From Tuberibacillus calidus DSM 17572 (GTDB lineage Bacteria; Bacillota; Bacilli; Bacillales; Sporolactobacillaceae): a DNA stretch of 43,769 nt. This document shows positions 15,886 to 24,683 of this stretch, in pieces. The stretch lies in assembly GCF_000430685.1 (NCBI RefSeq), contig NZ_AUMM01000032.1:1-43769 (forward strand), read 5' to 3'. Numbering within the stretch: position 1 is the stretch's first letter; every line of letters starts with the position of its first letter. The notes under the pieces were generated by a model that worked only from the letters and a program-made list of their open reading frames with translations, searched no databases and was not told the DNA's origin. The position numbers and the translations under genes are program-made.

Positions 15886-16407
15886 TTATTTGGTACCCAC
15901 TTTTTGCTCGGCGTTTTTAAAGGAATGACTGTCGCTAATGATCGCAATCACCGTTGAGATCTTTTGCCCCTTTTTATCCGTACATGATTCTAAATAAAAA
16001 ATATCATTCCTTGGTGTCATGGTTTCACATTGATATTTTCCTGGAGGTAACTTGTAGCCGCCATAATGATTATTGAATACAATGATGCTGCCATCATAGG
16101 TCAAGTTATTCGTGTATGATTTTCCGTTTTTGTTAAAGATGGTGACTTTAAGCTGGCTCTCCTGACCGTTCTTGATAGCTTCTGTAAAAGCAAAAGCTTT
16201 TTCGAGGTTTGTTGTCTTCACCGCTCCTTGAGCAATTTCATCAAATTGATTGCTCAAATGTTCAATGACGACATGGCCGTCCTTCGTAGCTTGAGCAACC
16301 GTATACCCCGCTTTAGATCCCTTTGAATGGCCCCCTTCATCCGAACAAGCCGACGAAAAAGGCAACAGAACACAAAGAAAGAAAAGCAAAAAGCTGAACC
16401 TTTTCAA
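15886..16407 (-). CDS. Secreted lipoprotein, DUF4362-like
   Basis: The start is taken as TTG 16407, with GAGGGAGGG six to ten bases upstream, giving 173 residues. The N-terminus LKRFSFLLFFLCVLLPFSSA ends in the lipobox SSAC, so the protein should be anchored on the outer face of the membrane through that Cys. The mature part has a charged linker, then HLSNQFDEIAQGAVKTTNLE and LKVTIFNKNGKSYTNNLTYD, which resemble the DUF4362 domain of Bacillus lipoproteins. Two cysteines (YQCETM and LESCTD) may form a disulphide. No function is known for this family. It converges with rap-phr. Confidence 0.75.
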   Translation of the reverse strand: MKRFSFLLFFLCVLLPFSSACSDEGGHSKGSKAGYTVAQATKDGHVVIEHLSNQFDEIAQGAVKTTNLEKAFAFTEAIKNGQESQLKVTIFNKNGKSYTNNLTYDGSIIVFNNHYGGYKLPPGKYQCETMTPRNDIFYLESCTDKKGQKISTVIAIISDSHSFKNAEQKVGTK

Positions 16408-16552
16408 TCTTGACCCTCCCTCTATAAATTTTTTTATGTGTTCTTTTATATCAGTCCAATGACATTTCATCGATGATAACGGCACTTCATGTGAAGAGTA
16501 ATCAATCAGGCTTTAAGATTTTAGAACCTATCGCGATAATGGAATTCAGATT

Positions 16553-16588
16553 ATTTACATATTATCAAATTGATGTTAAGATGTAAAT
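16553..16588 (+). promoter_or_regulatory. Promoter candidate and inverted repeat upstream of the permease pair
   Basis: TTTACA (16554-16559) and TAAGAT (16577-16582), 17 bp apart, form a plausible SigA promoter about 50 bp before the first permease. The same bases include an inverted repeat, ATTTACAT at 16553 and ATGTAAAT at 16581, which could bind a regulator overlapping the promoter. Confidence 0.45.
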
Positions 16589-16636
16589 AAATTAGGGGGA
16601 AAATTCAAAATAATAAATTTATTGTAGTTAAAAGGG

Positions 16637-17506
16637 GTGATTATCATTAAAAATTATTTTATTATCTTAGAAAAATTTTTGTGTATCGTCATCGGCTTGC
16701 TTCTGATCGGCTCGTCACCCTCGTTGTTTAACGGCATACACTTGGATATTGCTGGTTATTTGAGCGCGTTGGCGGATCTCACGAAAAATTTAGCCAGTCC
16801 ATGGCACTTAACATATAACGACTTAGGGACGACCCGCCCCCTTTTCCCAGCGATTATAAGCCCGTGGCTTCATTCCTTGCTCACCTTATTTTTGTCTTTC
16901 ATCATCGCCTGCTTCATTGCTTTGGTTTTCACGTATCTCACTTTGCTGCTTCCAGGGCGTTTCATCAAGGCCGTGCGCTTCATTTTATTTATTCTCGAAG
17001 CGATCCCCGATGTCGTGATCTTAGCCGTCATGCAAATCGGCGATATCTATATTTATCAAAAAACCCATTTGCTTTTATTTGACGTCGCTGCTTATAACAA
17101 TCAACCCATTTTTTTGCCTGTTTTTGTTTTAAGTCTATTGCCCGTGATCATGTTGTATCGAATGATGTTGATTGATTTCATTGAGGAAAGTGAAAAGCCT
17201 TATGTGGAATTGGCAAAAGGAAAAGGGATGTCGCAAAGAACGGTTTTGCTCGGGCATATCTTCCGAAACGCTTTGGTGCGGATTTTTTCAGAAACTAAGT
17301 ATATCTTTTGGTTTATGCTATCAAACTTGCTCGTTATCGAGTATGTGTTTAACATCTTCGGGTTAACGAACTTTATGTTAAGGTACTCTTCCAACGTGAC
17401 GTTCACGGTTGGTCTTTTATTGTTCTTTGTACCGATTTTCATCATTTTATCCGTCTGTCAGTTAGTCATCACTAAGGTTACAAAAGAGAGGGTGGATATC
17501 GTTTGA
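16637..17506 (+). CDS. ABC transporter permease, DppB/OppB type
   Basis: This 289-residue integral membrane protein has about six hydrophobic segments (IVIGLLLIGSSPSLF, LLTLFLSFIIACFIALVF, FLPVFVLSLLPVIMLYRM and others). It carries the permease EAA loop as KPYVELAKGKGMSQRTVLLG followed by HIFRNALV, which contacts the ATPase. The layout matches the peptide/nickel DppB family, although the N-terminal domain is divergent. The start is uncertain: GTG 16637 lies on top of the AAAAGGGG ribosome binding site, while an ATT three codons downstream has better spacing. It overlaps the next gene. No binding protein or ATPase is adjacent. Confidence 0.8.
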   Translation: MIIIKNYFIILEKFLCIVIGLLLIGSSPSLFNGIHLDIAGYLSALADLTKNLASPWHLTYNDLGTTRPLFPAIISPWLHSLLTLFLSFIIACFIALVFTYLTLLLPGRFIKAVRFILFILEAIPDVVILAVMQIGDIYIYQKTHLLLFDVAAYNNQPIFLPVFVLSLLPVIMLYRMMLIDFIEESEKPYVELAKGKGMSQRTVLLGHIFRNALVRIFSETKYIFWFMLSNLLVIEYVFNIFGLTNFMLRYSSNVTFTVGLLLFFVPIFIILSVCQLVITKVTKERVDIV

Positions 17507-18513
17507 TCAAAACTCTGCTGAAGAATCCGCTTTTTATCGTAGGGTTTTCTATTATCTTAATCCTTTTTGTCGGAAGTCTCATTCTCACTCAAACGTTACA
17601 TGGAGACATTCCCCAGAAAACGTTGTTGTACGATAAACATGGCCAATTGATTGATCACGCACCACTCTCGCCGCTTCACTATCCGCCGTTTGGCACAGAC
17701 AGTCAAGGCTATAGTTTATTTTACAGGTTAATGATCGGAGCAAAATTTACAATCGGTATTACTTTACTTGTCGCCGGGTTGCGTTTGATCTTTTCCTTGC
17801 TATTCGGGCTGATTTATGGCATGTATTTTACCCGATGGAGTGGCTTTCTTCCAAAAATCATCGATGCCTTCAGCTACGTGCCCATGACCTTGTTGGCTTA
17901 CATCCTATTGTCTCCGGTGATCATGGAAAACGGCGTCACCAATCAGTTTGAATACAGCTTCGCACAGCGTATGGGCTTTGAAATCGCTATCCTGACTGTA
18001 ATCGCCATTCCTACAGCTTCTTTGTTTTTCGGTAACGAAACAAAACATATTTTAAAACAAGAATTTATGGCAGGTGTAAAAATTATGGGAGCTACGAGAC
18101 TCCATATTCTAAGAAAGCATGTCCTGCCACATTTAACTCCTAAAATATGGATACACTTCGCGCAACAAATGATACAAGTGCTCGTCATCCTCATCCACTT
18201 AGGTCTCTTAAAACTGTTTTTCGGGGGAACTTCCGTTGCCTTCGGATTCGACGAGACGGAGTACACGTCCGTGTCCGGAGAATGGTCGGGGCTTATCGGG
18301 AGCTCCTTTAACGAACTGACGACAACGCCGTGGGTCCCCTTCGCCCCGCTTATTATGTTCACAATCACCCTTATTTCCATGCAGTTGATTTTAAAGGCTT
18401 TGCAATCCGCCGCCGAAAAGACAGGGCAAGCACCAAGACGAAGAAAAGCGAACGTACATATCAACAAGGAAACTCCCGTAATCCGTCCGAGTGATTTCAC
18501 TTTCTTGGGTTGA
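17503..18513 (+). CDS. ABC transporter permease, DppC/OppC type
   Basis: This 336-residue membrane protein starts at TTG 17503, overlapping the previous stop (TTGA). Its N-terminal segment LFIVGFSIILILFVGSLIL, the motif HYPPFGTDSQGYSLFYRLM and the IGAKFTIGITLLVAGLRL helix are typical of DppC-like permeases (DDE/GTD-x-G region). The EAA-like loop is QEFMAGVKIMGATRLHILRK followed by HVLPHL. A basic C-terminal tail (GQAPRRRKANVHINK) follows the last helix. With the preceding gene it forms a permease heterodimer whose ATP-binding and substrate-binding partners must be encoded elsewhere. The substrate is probably peptide-like but unproven. Confidence 0.82.
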   Translation: MIKTLLKNPLFIVGFSIILILFVGSLILTQTLHGDIPQKTLLYDKHGQLIDHAPLSPLHYPPFGTDSQGYSLFYRLMIGAKFTIGITLLVAGLRLIFSLLFGLIYGMYFTRWSGFLPKIIDAFSYVPMTLLAYILLSPVIMENGVTNQFEYSFAQRMGFEIAILTVIAIPTASLFFGNETKHILKQEFMAGVKIMGATRLHILRKHVLPHLTPKIWIHFAQQMIQVLVILIHLGLLKLFFGGTSVAFGFDETEYTSVSGEWSGLIGSSFNELTTTPWVPFAPLIMFTITLISMQLILKALQSAAEKTGQAPRRRKANVHINKETPVIRPSDFTFLG

Positions 18514-18687
18514 CGTGAGGGAGGAGAATTTCCGATTCGACTCCGGCTCTTGGAGAAGCGCGCGCAAGCCATCCCTCAAGCCTTCATGAGTAGACTCTAT
18601 GACGACCAATTACCTCAAATTTACATTTTTTGCGGAGGTGAACGTTTTTTAACCTGCGAATAAACACTTACCCGTTTTATTCCTCAT

Positions 18688-18720
18688 AAAAAAACAATGC
18701 CCCATTTTTTGATGGAGCAT
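18688..18720 (-). terminator. Terminator of the licR operon end
   Basis: On the minus strand ATGCTCCAT pairs with ATGGGGCAT around a 6-nt loop, followed by TGTTTTTTT. It is located about 45 bases after the licR stop. Confidence 0.85.
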
Positions 18721-18766
18721 AGCGAGTAGATGTGAAAGAGTAATTGAAGGCCGGCCATTTCAATCA

Positions 18767-20692
18767 TTATTTTTCTTTTAGTACGATATTCATGAATTCA
18801 TCATAAGTTTTACATTTAATCAGCGAGTGGACAGTGGCTGGTTGATTGATGATCTTGACCAAAAGCTGATAAAGGGATTGCAAATCTTCTTGGCTGCCTT
18901 TTTTCACACAAAGCAAAAAAACCAACTGAACGGAGTGTTCTCCCCAGTGAATGGGTTTTTCCAAAGTGCACACCGCGACAAAAGTCTCTTGGGTTTGCGG
19001 CGTGATGGGGTGGGGGATCGCTACCAAATGACCGTATGATGTCGGCGCGACCGCTTCTCTGTCCAACAATGCTTGTAGAAAGTGATCATCGGCTTGACCT
19101 TTTGCGACTAAAACCTTTGAAAAGTGCGCCAATACTTCATCCCTGTTTCGGAAAGACTGGCGGAAAAACATCAAATCCCGTCTAAAGTAGTTCGCCAACG
19201 GATGATTCCCTTCAAAAATATGCTGTTTGATCCTCGCCAAATCCGCCTCAGACGGAATGGTATTCGCATAAATGACGGGAACGGGAAGCTGGTCGTGGAT
19301 TCTGACCGTGCTGATGACGAAATCAACCTCTTCCAAACGTTCACTGGTTAACCGTGACAAATCCGTTGTACCGACAAGCCGGAGTTGTTCTCCGAAATAG
19401 GATTTTAAGCGATAATAAAGCAGTTGGGCACTCCCGATGCCTGTTGCACAGACCACCAAAGCCTTCTTCCTTTTGAATCGGCTTTTCTGCCGTTCCATAG
19501 CCGCGCCGATGTGCAAAGCAAAATAACCGCATTCATGTTCACCAAAAGAGACACCGGAGACTCTCTCAATCCCCTTGGCAAAATAAAGCGCGGCTTCAAA
19601 GGCTAAGGGATAATTGTTTTTTATGTCTTCCAATAATGGATTTCTGATGTTCATTCGGAATCGATAACGGTTGATCGCCGGTTTTAAATGAAGCGAAAGC
19701 CCAATGATGAGCTCTTCGTCTTTTTCTAAACCCAAATTTAAATGGGATTCGATTTCATTTAATCCTGCATTGATTAACGCATAAATCTCCTGATCCACCA
19801 CTTCATCCATGGATGGGGACACTTCGATTTTTTGTGCCGCTTTCTTAGCTCCTAATAAATGCAAGGTGATGTAAACCGCCTCTTCTTCAGGAAAACGCAC
19901 GTCAAATTGCCGTTCAATTTTTTTCATTAGACTTTTGGCGACATCATATTCTTTGGTCTGTTTTAATTGATCCACATTTTTCGGAGTGCCTTCAATGGGA
20001 TGGCCTTGTTGAATCCGTTGAATGGCGATCACCAAATGAATAAACAGATTATTAAGCGCGATTTCCGCTATAAAGAGATGGCTCTTTTCAAACTCTTCCA
20101 AGAGCAGGTGCCATAATCTGTCTTTTTCACGATCTGTCAACATGTCTACCGGTGGCATCCGCCTTGCACCCGATTTTGTCCGGTTAAACAAATATTCGGA
20201 AATACAAAAGCGAATGCGCATTTCATCGCCAACGGCCTTTAAACCGTAATTCGGTCGAGCCTCCAATTCAATGTCATACTTTCTTAAGTGCCGCTTTACT
20301 TCCTTCAGATCATTTTGCAGTGTTGTTTTGCTGACGTGAAGTTCTTCTGCCAATTGTTCGATTTTTAAATAATCCCCGCTGAGAAGGAGGCGTTTCAATA
20401 GATAAACCACCCGCTCCTCCGGTAAATTAGGAATGGCGGGACTGACTTTCTCATCATTCACCTTCTGTAAAAAGTTTTTGAAGAGGCGATCATCATTCAC
20501 AGTCAGCGTATAACCCTTGCCCGCTTCAGAACGTATCGCTGCGCCATTTTCCCGTAATATGGCGCCGAGTTCCTTGATATCTTGCCTGATTGTTCTCGAG
20601 CTTACTTCGATGATTCCTGACAAATAGGAACTGGTCAAAGGCTTTTGTGCCCCGACCAATTCCTTAAAAATGCTTTTTAAGCGATGATTCAT
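18767..20692 (-). CDS. licR: LicR-type PRD transcriptional regulator (BglG family, with EIIB and EIIA domains)
   Basis: This 641-residue activator, the same length as B. subtilis LicR, controls a beta-glucoside PTS operon. An N-terminal HTH (SGIIEVSSRTIRQDIKELG) and a second HTH (EELHVSKTTLQNDLKEVKRH) are followed by two PRDs with the His-containing segments IHLVIAIQRIQQG, VYITLHLLGAKKA, LSLHLKPAINRYRF and GYFALHIGAAMERQ. Then comes an EIIB-like domain (ALVVCATGIGSAQLLYYRL, Cys present) and a C-terminal EIIA (mannitol/fructose type) domain with AIPHPITPQ. PTS phosphorylation of these sites should switch activity. The ATG start at 20692 has GAAGGTGG upstream. It is the last gene of the operon it is expected to control. 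Confidence 0.9.
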   Translation of the reverse strand: MNHRLKSIFKELVGAQKPLTSSYLSGIIEVSSRTIRQDIKELGAILRENGAAIRSEAGKGYTLTVNDDRLFKNFLQKVNDEKVSPAIPNLPEERVVYLLKRLLLSGDYLKIEQLAEELHVSKTTLQNDLKEVKRHLRKYDIELEARPNYGLKAVGDEMRIRFCISEYLFNRTKSGARRMPPVDMLTDREKDRLWHLLLEEFEKSHLFIAEIALNNLFIHLVIAIQRIQQGHPIEGTPKNVDQLKQTKEYDVAKSLMKKIERQFDVRFPEEEAVYITLHLLGAKKAAQKIEVSPSMDEVVDQEIYALINAGLNEIESHLNLGLEKDEELIIGLSLHLKPAINRYRFRMNIRNPLLEDIKNNYPLAFEAALYFAKGIERVSGVSFGEHECGYFALHIGAAMERQKSRFKRKKALVVCATGIGSAQLLYYRLKSYFGEQLRLVGTTDLSRLTSERLEEVDFVISTVRIHDQLPVPVIYANTIPSEADLARIKQHIFEGNHPLANYFRRDLMFFRQSFRNRDEVLAHFSKVLVAKGQADDHFLQALLDREAVAPTSYGHLVAIPHPITPQTQETFVAVCTLEKPIHWGEHSVQLVFLLCVKKGSQEDLQSLYQLLVKIINQPATVHSLIKCKTYDEFMNIVLKEK

Positions 20693-20737
20693 CGGCCCAC
20701 CTTCTTTGTAACCCTCGTCCGATTCAAGAGCGTCATA

Positions 20738-22126
20738 CTAAAAGCCGTTATTTCGTGTCACTAGTTTCATCCATTCGCCACTCTTCTTTATGGTCCGCTT
20801 TTGGGTTTTTAAGTCTACTGATACCAAACCATAGCGATTTTTATAAGCGTTCATCCACGACCAGTTATCCATGAACGTCCACACATGATAGCCCTTAACA
20901 CGGCAGCCTTCTTGAATCGCTTGATGCAGCCATTTCAAATGACCCTTGAAAAATTCAATGCGATAATCATCCTGAATGATGCCGTTTTGCATAAAACGTT
21001 CTTCATTTTGCACACCCATGCCGTTTTCTGAAACAAAGGATTCAATATTGCCATAGTGATCGCGTAAATTGATCATAATATCATAAAGGCCTTTTTCATA
21101 AATTTCCCAGCCTCGATAAGGATTCATCTTTCTACCCGGCATCTCGTAGGCATCAAAAAACCATTCCGGCATAAACGGCCCTTCGGTGTTCGGCAAATGA
21201 TCCTTAGCCTTTACGCGACGGGGTTGATAATAATTGACGCCAAGTAGGTCGACCGTATGGTTTCTAATCAGTTCCGCATCCCCTTCCTCGGTCTGTGGGA
21301 GATGATCGTATGCCTTTAAAATCTCAATTAACTCCGCTGGATATTCTCCCAAAACGGCAGGGTCTAAAAAGCTGCGGTTAAAAAAGAGGTCTGCGATTTT
21401 CGCCGCCTTTTGGTCGGCAGGATGACCGCTCCGAGGATAAGACGGTGTTAAGTTTAACACAATGCCGATTTTCCCGTCCTTGATTTCAGCTTTGCGGAAA
21501 GCTTCTACCGCCTTCGCATGCGCCACCATTGTGTGATAGGCCACCTGGATGGCGCGGCGTCCATCGACAACGTTCGGATAATGAAAATCATATAAATAAC
21601 CGCCCTCAACGGGAACGATCGGTTCATTAAAAGTAAACCATTTTTTGACCCGGTCACCAAACAATTGAAAACACGTTTTCGCATAATCCGCAAATGCCTC
21701 AACAACGGCACGGTTTTCCCATCCGCCTTCATTTTGCTTCACAAGCGGCATATCAAAGTGAAACAAAGTCACAAAGGGCTCAATGTCGTTTTTTAATAAT
21801 TCATCAATGACGGCATCATAAAAGCGAACCCCTTCCGGATTAACGTCGCCTCTACCTTCAGGGATTAAGCGCGACCACGAAATGGAAAAGCGGAACGAAT
21901 TCAAACCGATTTCTTTCATTAACTGGATGTCTTCTTTATAACGATGATAAAAATCCGATGTGACCTCTGGTCCGATATTTTCAAAAAAGCGATACGGTTC
22001 TTGTTCATACCAGTAATCCCAGATGTTTTTGCCTTTACCACCCTCTGAGGCGGCACCTTCGATTTGTGTCGCGGAAACGGCGCTTCCCCACCAAAAGCCT
22101 TCGGGAAATGCATAGTGTATGGACAT
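20738..22126 (-). CDS. GH1 6-phospho-beta-glucosidase
   Basis: This cytosolic enzyme hydrolyses phosphorylated beta-glucosides (such as cellobiose-6-phosphate) delivered by the PTS. The 462-residue GH1 barrel shows the N-terminal FPEGFWWGSAVSATQIEG, the acid/base Glu in KKWFTFNEPIVPVEGG, the nucleophile Glu in ESFVSENGMGV and the C-terminal WTFMDNWSWMNAY. The start is ATG 22126, with GGAGGGG upstream; the TTG one codon earlier is unlikely. In B. subtilis the matching position holds licH of family GH4, so use of a GH1 enzyme is a variation. It lies between the EIIA gene and licR. Confidence 0.93.
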   Translation of the reverse strand: MSIHYAFPEGFWWGSAVSATQIEGAASEGGKGKNIWDYWYEQEPYRFFENIGPEVTSDFYHRYKEDIQLMKEIGLNSFRFSISWSRLIPEGRGDVNPEGVRFYDAVIDELLKNDIEPFVTLFHFDMPLVKQNEGGWENRAVVEAFADYAKTCFQLFGDRVKKWFTFNEPIVPVEGGYLYDFHYPNVVDGRRAIQVAYHTMVAHAKAVEAFRKAEIKDGKIGIVLNLTPSYPRSGHPADQKAAKIADLFFNRSFLDPAVLGEYPAELIEILKAYDHLPQTEEGDAELIRNHTVDLLGVNYYQPRRVKAKDHLPNTEGPFMPEWFFDAYEMPGRKMNPYRGWEIYEKGLYDIMINLRDHYGNIESFVSENGMGVQNEERFMQNGIIQDDYRIEFFKGHLKWLHQAIQEGCRVKGYHVWTFMDNWSWMNAYKNRYGLVSVDLKTQKRTIKKSGEWMKLVTRNNGF

Positions 22127-22202
22127 CAAAACCCCTCCATCGTTGATTGTTAAATGCTGTTATTTTGCAAAACACTTTTGGTAACACGTGTGATCAAGCC
22201 CG

Positions 22203-22514
22203 TTAGCGCGTGCGATACAGATCGATAATTTCAACCGCCAAATCTCTTGTTGTCATCGCGGTCATGAGATGATCTTGCGAATGAATCAACATAATGTTGA
22301 TGCCGGGACCTTGGCCTTGCGCTTCTTGCTGTAAAAGTTTCGTTTGATACTCATGGGCTTTTCCTAATTCGGCGTTAGCTTCTTGAATTAATTGATCAGC
22401 GCGCTCGAAGCGCCCTTCTTTCGCCTCCTGTATCGCCTCCATGGCACAAGATTTTCCGTTTCCTGCAAAAAGAATAATTTTAAAAGCTATTTCGGTTAGT
22501 GCTGTATTTTCCAT
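22203..22514 (-). CDS. licA: PTS EIIA, lactose/cellobiose family
   Basis: EIIA passes phosphate from HPr to EIIB. The 103-residue helical protein starts at ATG 22514, with AAAGGTGG upstream, and contains TEIAFKIILFAGNGKSCAME and the phosphorylation region MLIHSQDHLMTAMTTRDLA (His in the HxxxH motif). Starting from an earlier in-frame TTG would add eight residues that the family lacks. It is separated from the EIIC gene by a terminator-like hairpin, and is followed by the GH1 gene. Confidence 0.92.
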   Translation of the reverse strand: MENTALTEIAFKIILFAGNGKSCAMEAIQEAKEGRFERADQLIQEANAELGKAHEYQTKLLQQEAQGQGPGINIMLIHSQDHLMTAMTTRDLAVEIIDLYRTR

Positions 22515-22554
22515 CGCTCTTGCCACCTTTGATGTCAATTTTTATTCAACTGAA

Positions 22555-22581
22555 AAAGGGCCCCGCGGGAGAAGGCCCTTT
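22555..22581 (-). terminator. Terminator-like hairpin between licC and licA
   Basis: On the minus strand AAAGGGCC pairs with GGCCCTTT, with an 11-nt loop, followed by TTTTT. Placed inside the operon, it probably reduces read-through into licA, the GH1 gene and licR, or protects the licBC mRNA. Confidence 0.65.
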
Positions 22582-22584
22582 GTT

Positions 22585-23868
22585 TCACTGTGCCCCGGAT
22601 TTTTCTTTCTCGTAATAGTTTTTATCTAATACTTTTAAGAACGGCCACCAGATGGCCATGACAATCAGGAGGTTGACTAACTGTAAAACCCCGCCTTGCC
22701 ATGCATTTCCTGTTGCGAGAAAACCATTTAGGACAATCGGCGTTGTCCAAGGGACAATAATGCCGGCGGGCTTTGGCACAAGCCCCGTCGCCATTGAGAA
22801 ATACGTGACAATCGTGACGACAACTGGCGCGATAATCCATGGAATTAAAACCAGCGGGTTCATGATGATCGGAAGTCCAAATATAATGGGCTCGTTCACA
22901 TTGAAAATGCCGGCGGGACCGCCAAGTTTACCTAATTCTTTTATTTGACGGCTACGGCCGATGATAAAGATAAGGATCACGACGGCCAATGTCATCCCTG
23001 AGCCGCCCATGCCGACCAAAAATGAGTCGACGAATTGTTTCGTGATAATGTTCGGCAAAGCCTGACCGTGCTGAAAAGCTTCAAGATTTTGGTTATTAAG
23101 CGTATACCAAATCGGGTCAAAGACCGAGTTGACGATAATTTGACCATGTAGGCCAAAGAACCAGAAAATCTGAATCAGAATAACCGCCACAATCGTCGCC
23201 GCCAACCCGCTTCCCAAAGCCGTTAGCGGTTCTTGCAAAACGGTGTAGATGAAGTTTTGAACCGTTTCATACGGCGTCAAGCTGAACAAGATGCGTATGA
23301 TTAAAAACACGGTGAGCGTCAAGGTAATCGGAATGAGCGAGCTAAATGACCGCGAGACCGCATCCGGAACCCCTTGCGGCATTTTAATCGTCCAATTTTT
23401 ATTCACAAAAAACCGATAAAGCTCAACCGATGTAAAAGCCGTCAAGATTCCGAGAAACATGCCTTGCGCACCGAGACTTGCTGCCGGAATGACCCCGGCT
23501 ACTTTTTCCACCGTTTGCGGGGTCAGGATTAAGAAGGAGGCAATGGCCACGATACCGCCATAAATAGCTTCCCCGCCATAGCGTTGTAACAGTTTATAAC
23601 CGATACCGATGATAACGAATAATCCCATAATGCTGAGCGTGGCTTGCGATGCCGGACCTAAAGCGTTTTGATAAGCTTGATAGGCGCTTTTGCTCAAAAT
23701 CCGGTCCAAAAAAGGAAAATTAGCGATAACAACGAAGATCGATCCAAATATAATCAGCGGTAATGCCACCATAAAGCCATCGCGCAATGCGGTTAAATAA
23801 CGGTTGTTATTTAATTTATCGGCGATGGGGAGTAAAACATTTTCTAAGAACGTCATGAACTTATTCAT
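22585..23868 (-). CDS. licC: PTS EIIC, lactose/cellobiose family permease
   Basis: EIIC is the membrane channel of the beta-glucoside PTS. The 427 residues include the N-terminal amphipathic part (FMTFLENVLLPIADKLNNNR), about ten hydrophobic segments, and the conserved IFWFFGLHGQIIVNSVFDPI and GIFNVNEPIIFGLPIIMNPL (the NEP substrate motif). It starts at ATG 23868 after GAGGGGG. It lies directly downstream of the EIIB gene. Confidence 0.93.
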   Translation of the reverse strand: MNKFMTFLENVLLPIADKLNNNRYLTALRDGFMVALPLIIFGSIFVVIANFPFLDRILSKSAYQAYQNALGPASQATLSIMGLFVIIGIGYKLLQRYGGEAIYGGIVAIASFLILTPQTVEKVAGVIPAASLGAQGMFLGILTAFTSVELYRFFVNKNWTIKMPQGVPDAVSRSFSSLIPITLTLTVFLIIRILFSLTPYETVQNFIYTVLQEPLTALGSGLAATIVAVILIQIFWFFGLHGQIIVNSVFDPIWYTLNNQNLEAFQHGQALPNIITKQFVDSFLVGMGGSGMTLAVVILIFIIGRSRQIKELGKLGGPAGIFNVNEPIIFGLPIIMNPLVLIPWIIAPVVVTIVTYFSMATGLVPKPAGIIVPWTTPIVLNGFLATGNAWQGGVLQLVNLLIVMAIWWPFLKVLDKNYYEKEKSGAQ

Positions 23869-23889
23869 TCCGTGAACCCCCTCAATTCA

Positions 23890-24198
23890 TTATTCCCCAA
23901 TTAAATCTAGCGCTTTGATCAATACGGCTTCCCCGTCAATGCGTCCATAAGCAATAGGGTCAATAATATCAAGCGGAATGCCATTGGCTTCGGCTGTTTT
24001 CTCCAATTTTTTCTTCAAGAAACGCATTTGCGGACCAATTAGCAGGCAATCGGCGTGGCTCATTTCGCTTTCGGCCTTATCTTGCGCCACCGCCCAAATT
24101 TCCGCTTCAATGCCTCTCTTTTCTGCGGCCTCTTTCATCTTTTGCACCAAGAGGCTCGTTGACATCCCTGATGAACATGCGAGCAATATCCGTTTCAT
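23890..24198 (-). CDS. licB: PTS EIIB, lactose/cellobiose family
   Basis: EIIB phosphorylates the incoming sugar. The 102-residue protein starts MKRILLACSSGMSTSLLVQK, with the active-site Cys8 in the P-loop-like ACSSGMST. The length matches LicB/CelA. The ATG start follows AGGAGG. It is the first gene of a five-gene operon (EIIB-EIIC-EIIA-GH1-regulator), and a cre-like box lies about 50 bases upstream. Confidence 0.94.
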   Translation of the reverse strand: MKRILLACSSGMSTSLLVQKMKEAAEKRGIEAEIWAVAQDKAESEMSHADCLLIGPQMRFLKKKLEKTAEANGIPLDIIDPIAYGRIDGEAVLIKALDLIGE

Positions 24199-24248
24199 TT
24201 ATTTGACCTCCTGATTGAAAGCTTCATGACTACATCTTTATCGTAAAA

Positions 24249-24262
24249 TAAAAGCGCTTACA
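24249..24262 (-). promoter_or_regulatory. cre site (CcpA box) upstream of licB
   Basis: On the minus strand TGTAAGCGCTTTTA fits the cre consensus TGWAANCGNTNWCA with one mismatch. Its place in front of a PTS operon for beta-glucosides fits CcpA repression by preferred sugars. Confidence 0.65.
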
Positions 24263-24430
24263 TATCGACACACTCTATTTCCGCATCATGAGGAAATGAA
24301 CTGTGCTGAAAATTGGAATAATGGAGGCGGTTTAGGCTGAACATGTTCTCGGATAATCATCCTTTTTCAAACAAATATTGCGCAAGCTGCTACCTTTTAT
24401 TCTCGTGCGCAAGTGGGTTCACCTAAGAAA

Positions 24431-24517
24431 AACTTGGCTCCGCTATAGAAAACTTAGCTCCGCCAAGCCTTTTAGGCGAAGGCGGAGCCTTAGTTGCCCT
24501 TATGCTGGACTGATTAA
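24431..24517 (+). repeat. Dispersed palindromic repeat, copy C1
   Basis: This is the best-structured copy. GCTCCGCC (24457-24464) pairs with GGCGGAGC (24481-24488), and inside the loop GCCT pairs with AGGC, giving a two-step cruciform-like hairpin. The tail TTGCCCTTATGCTGGACTGA follows. A partial extra CTTGGCTCCGCTATAG precedes it. Confidence 0.7.
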
Positions 24518-24521
24518 AACG

Positions 24522-24591
24522 GCCAGTACAAGCCTTTTAGACGAAGCAGAGCCTTAGTGGAACACATGCTGGCCTGAAAAAATTTTATACC
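24522..24591 (+). repeat. Dispersed palindromic repeat, copy C2
   Basis: This is a shortened second copy right after C1. It has AAGCCTTTTAGACGAAGCAG and AGCCTTAGTGG, then the tail ATGCTGGCCTGAAAAAATTT. The left arm of the hairpin is missing. Confidence 0.6.
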
Positions 24592-24683
24592 TTCTTACTC
24601 ATTATAAGGAAAACCGAGCATACACCCGATCTTCTTGGATTAGAGACATATTGCTGATCATTCCATTTTAAACACCATTATGG

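Noticed and set aside
18391-18609. Minus-strand frames at the end of the DppC-type gene
   Set aside because: They are antisense to a clear membrane permease and show no motif.
22127-22202. RAT-type antiterminator site before the GH1 gene
   Set aside because: No RAT-like sequence overlapping a terminator is visible, and the regulator is of the DNA-binding LicR type with HTH domains.
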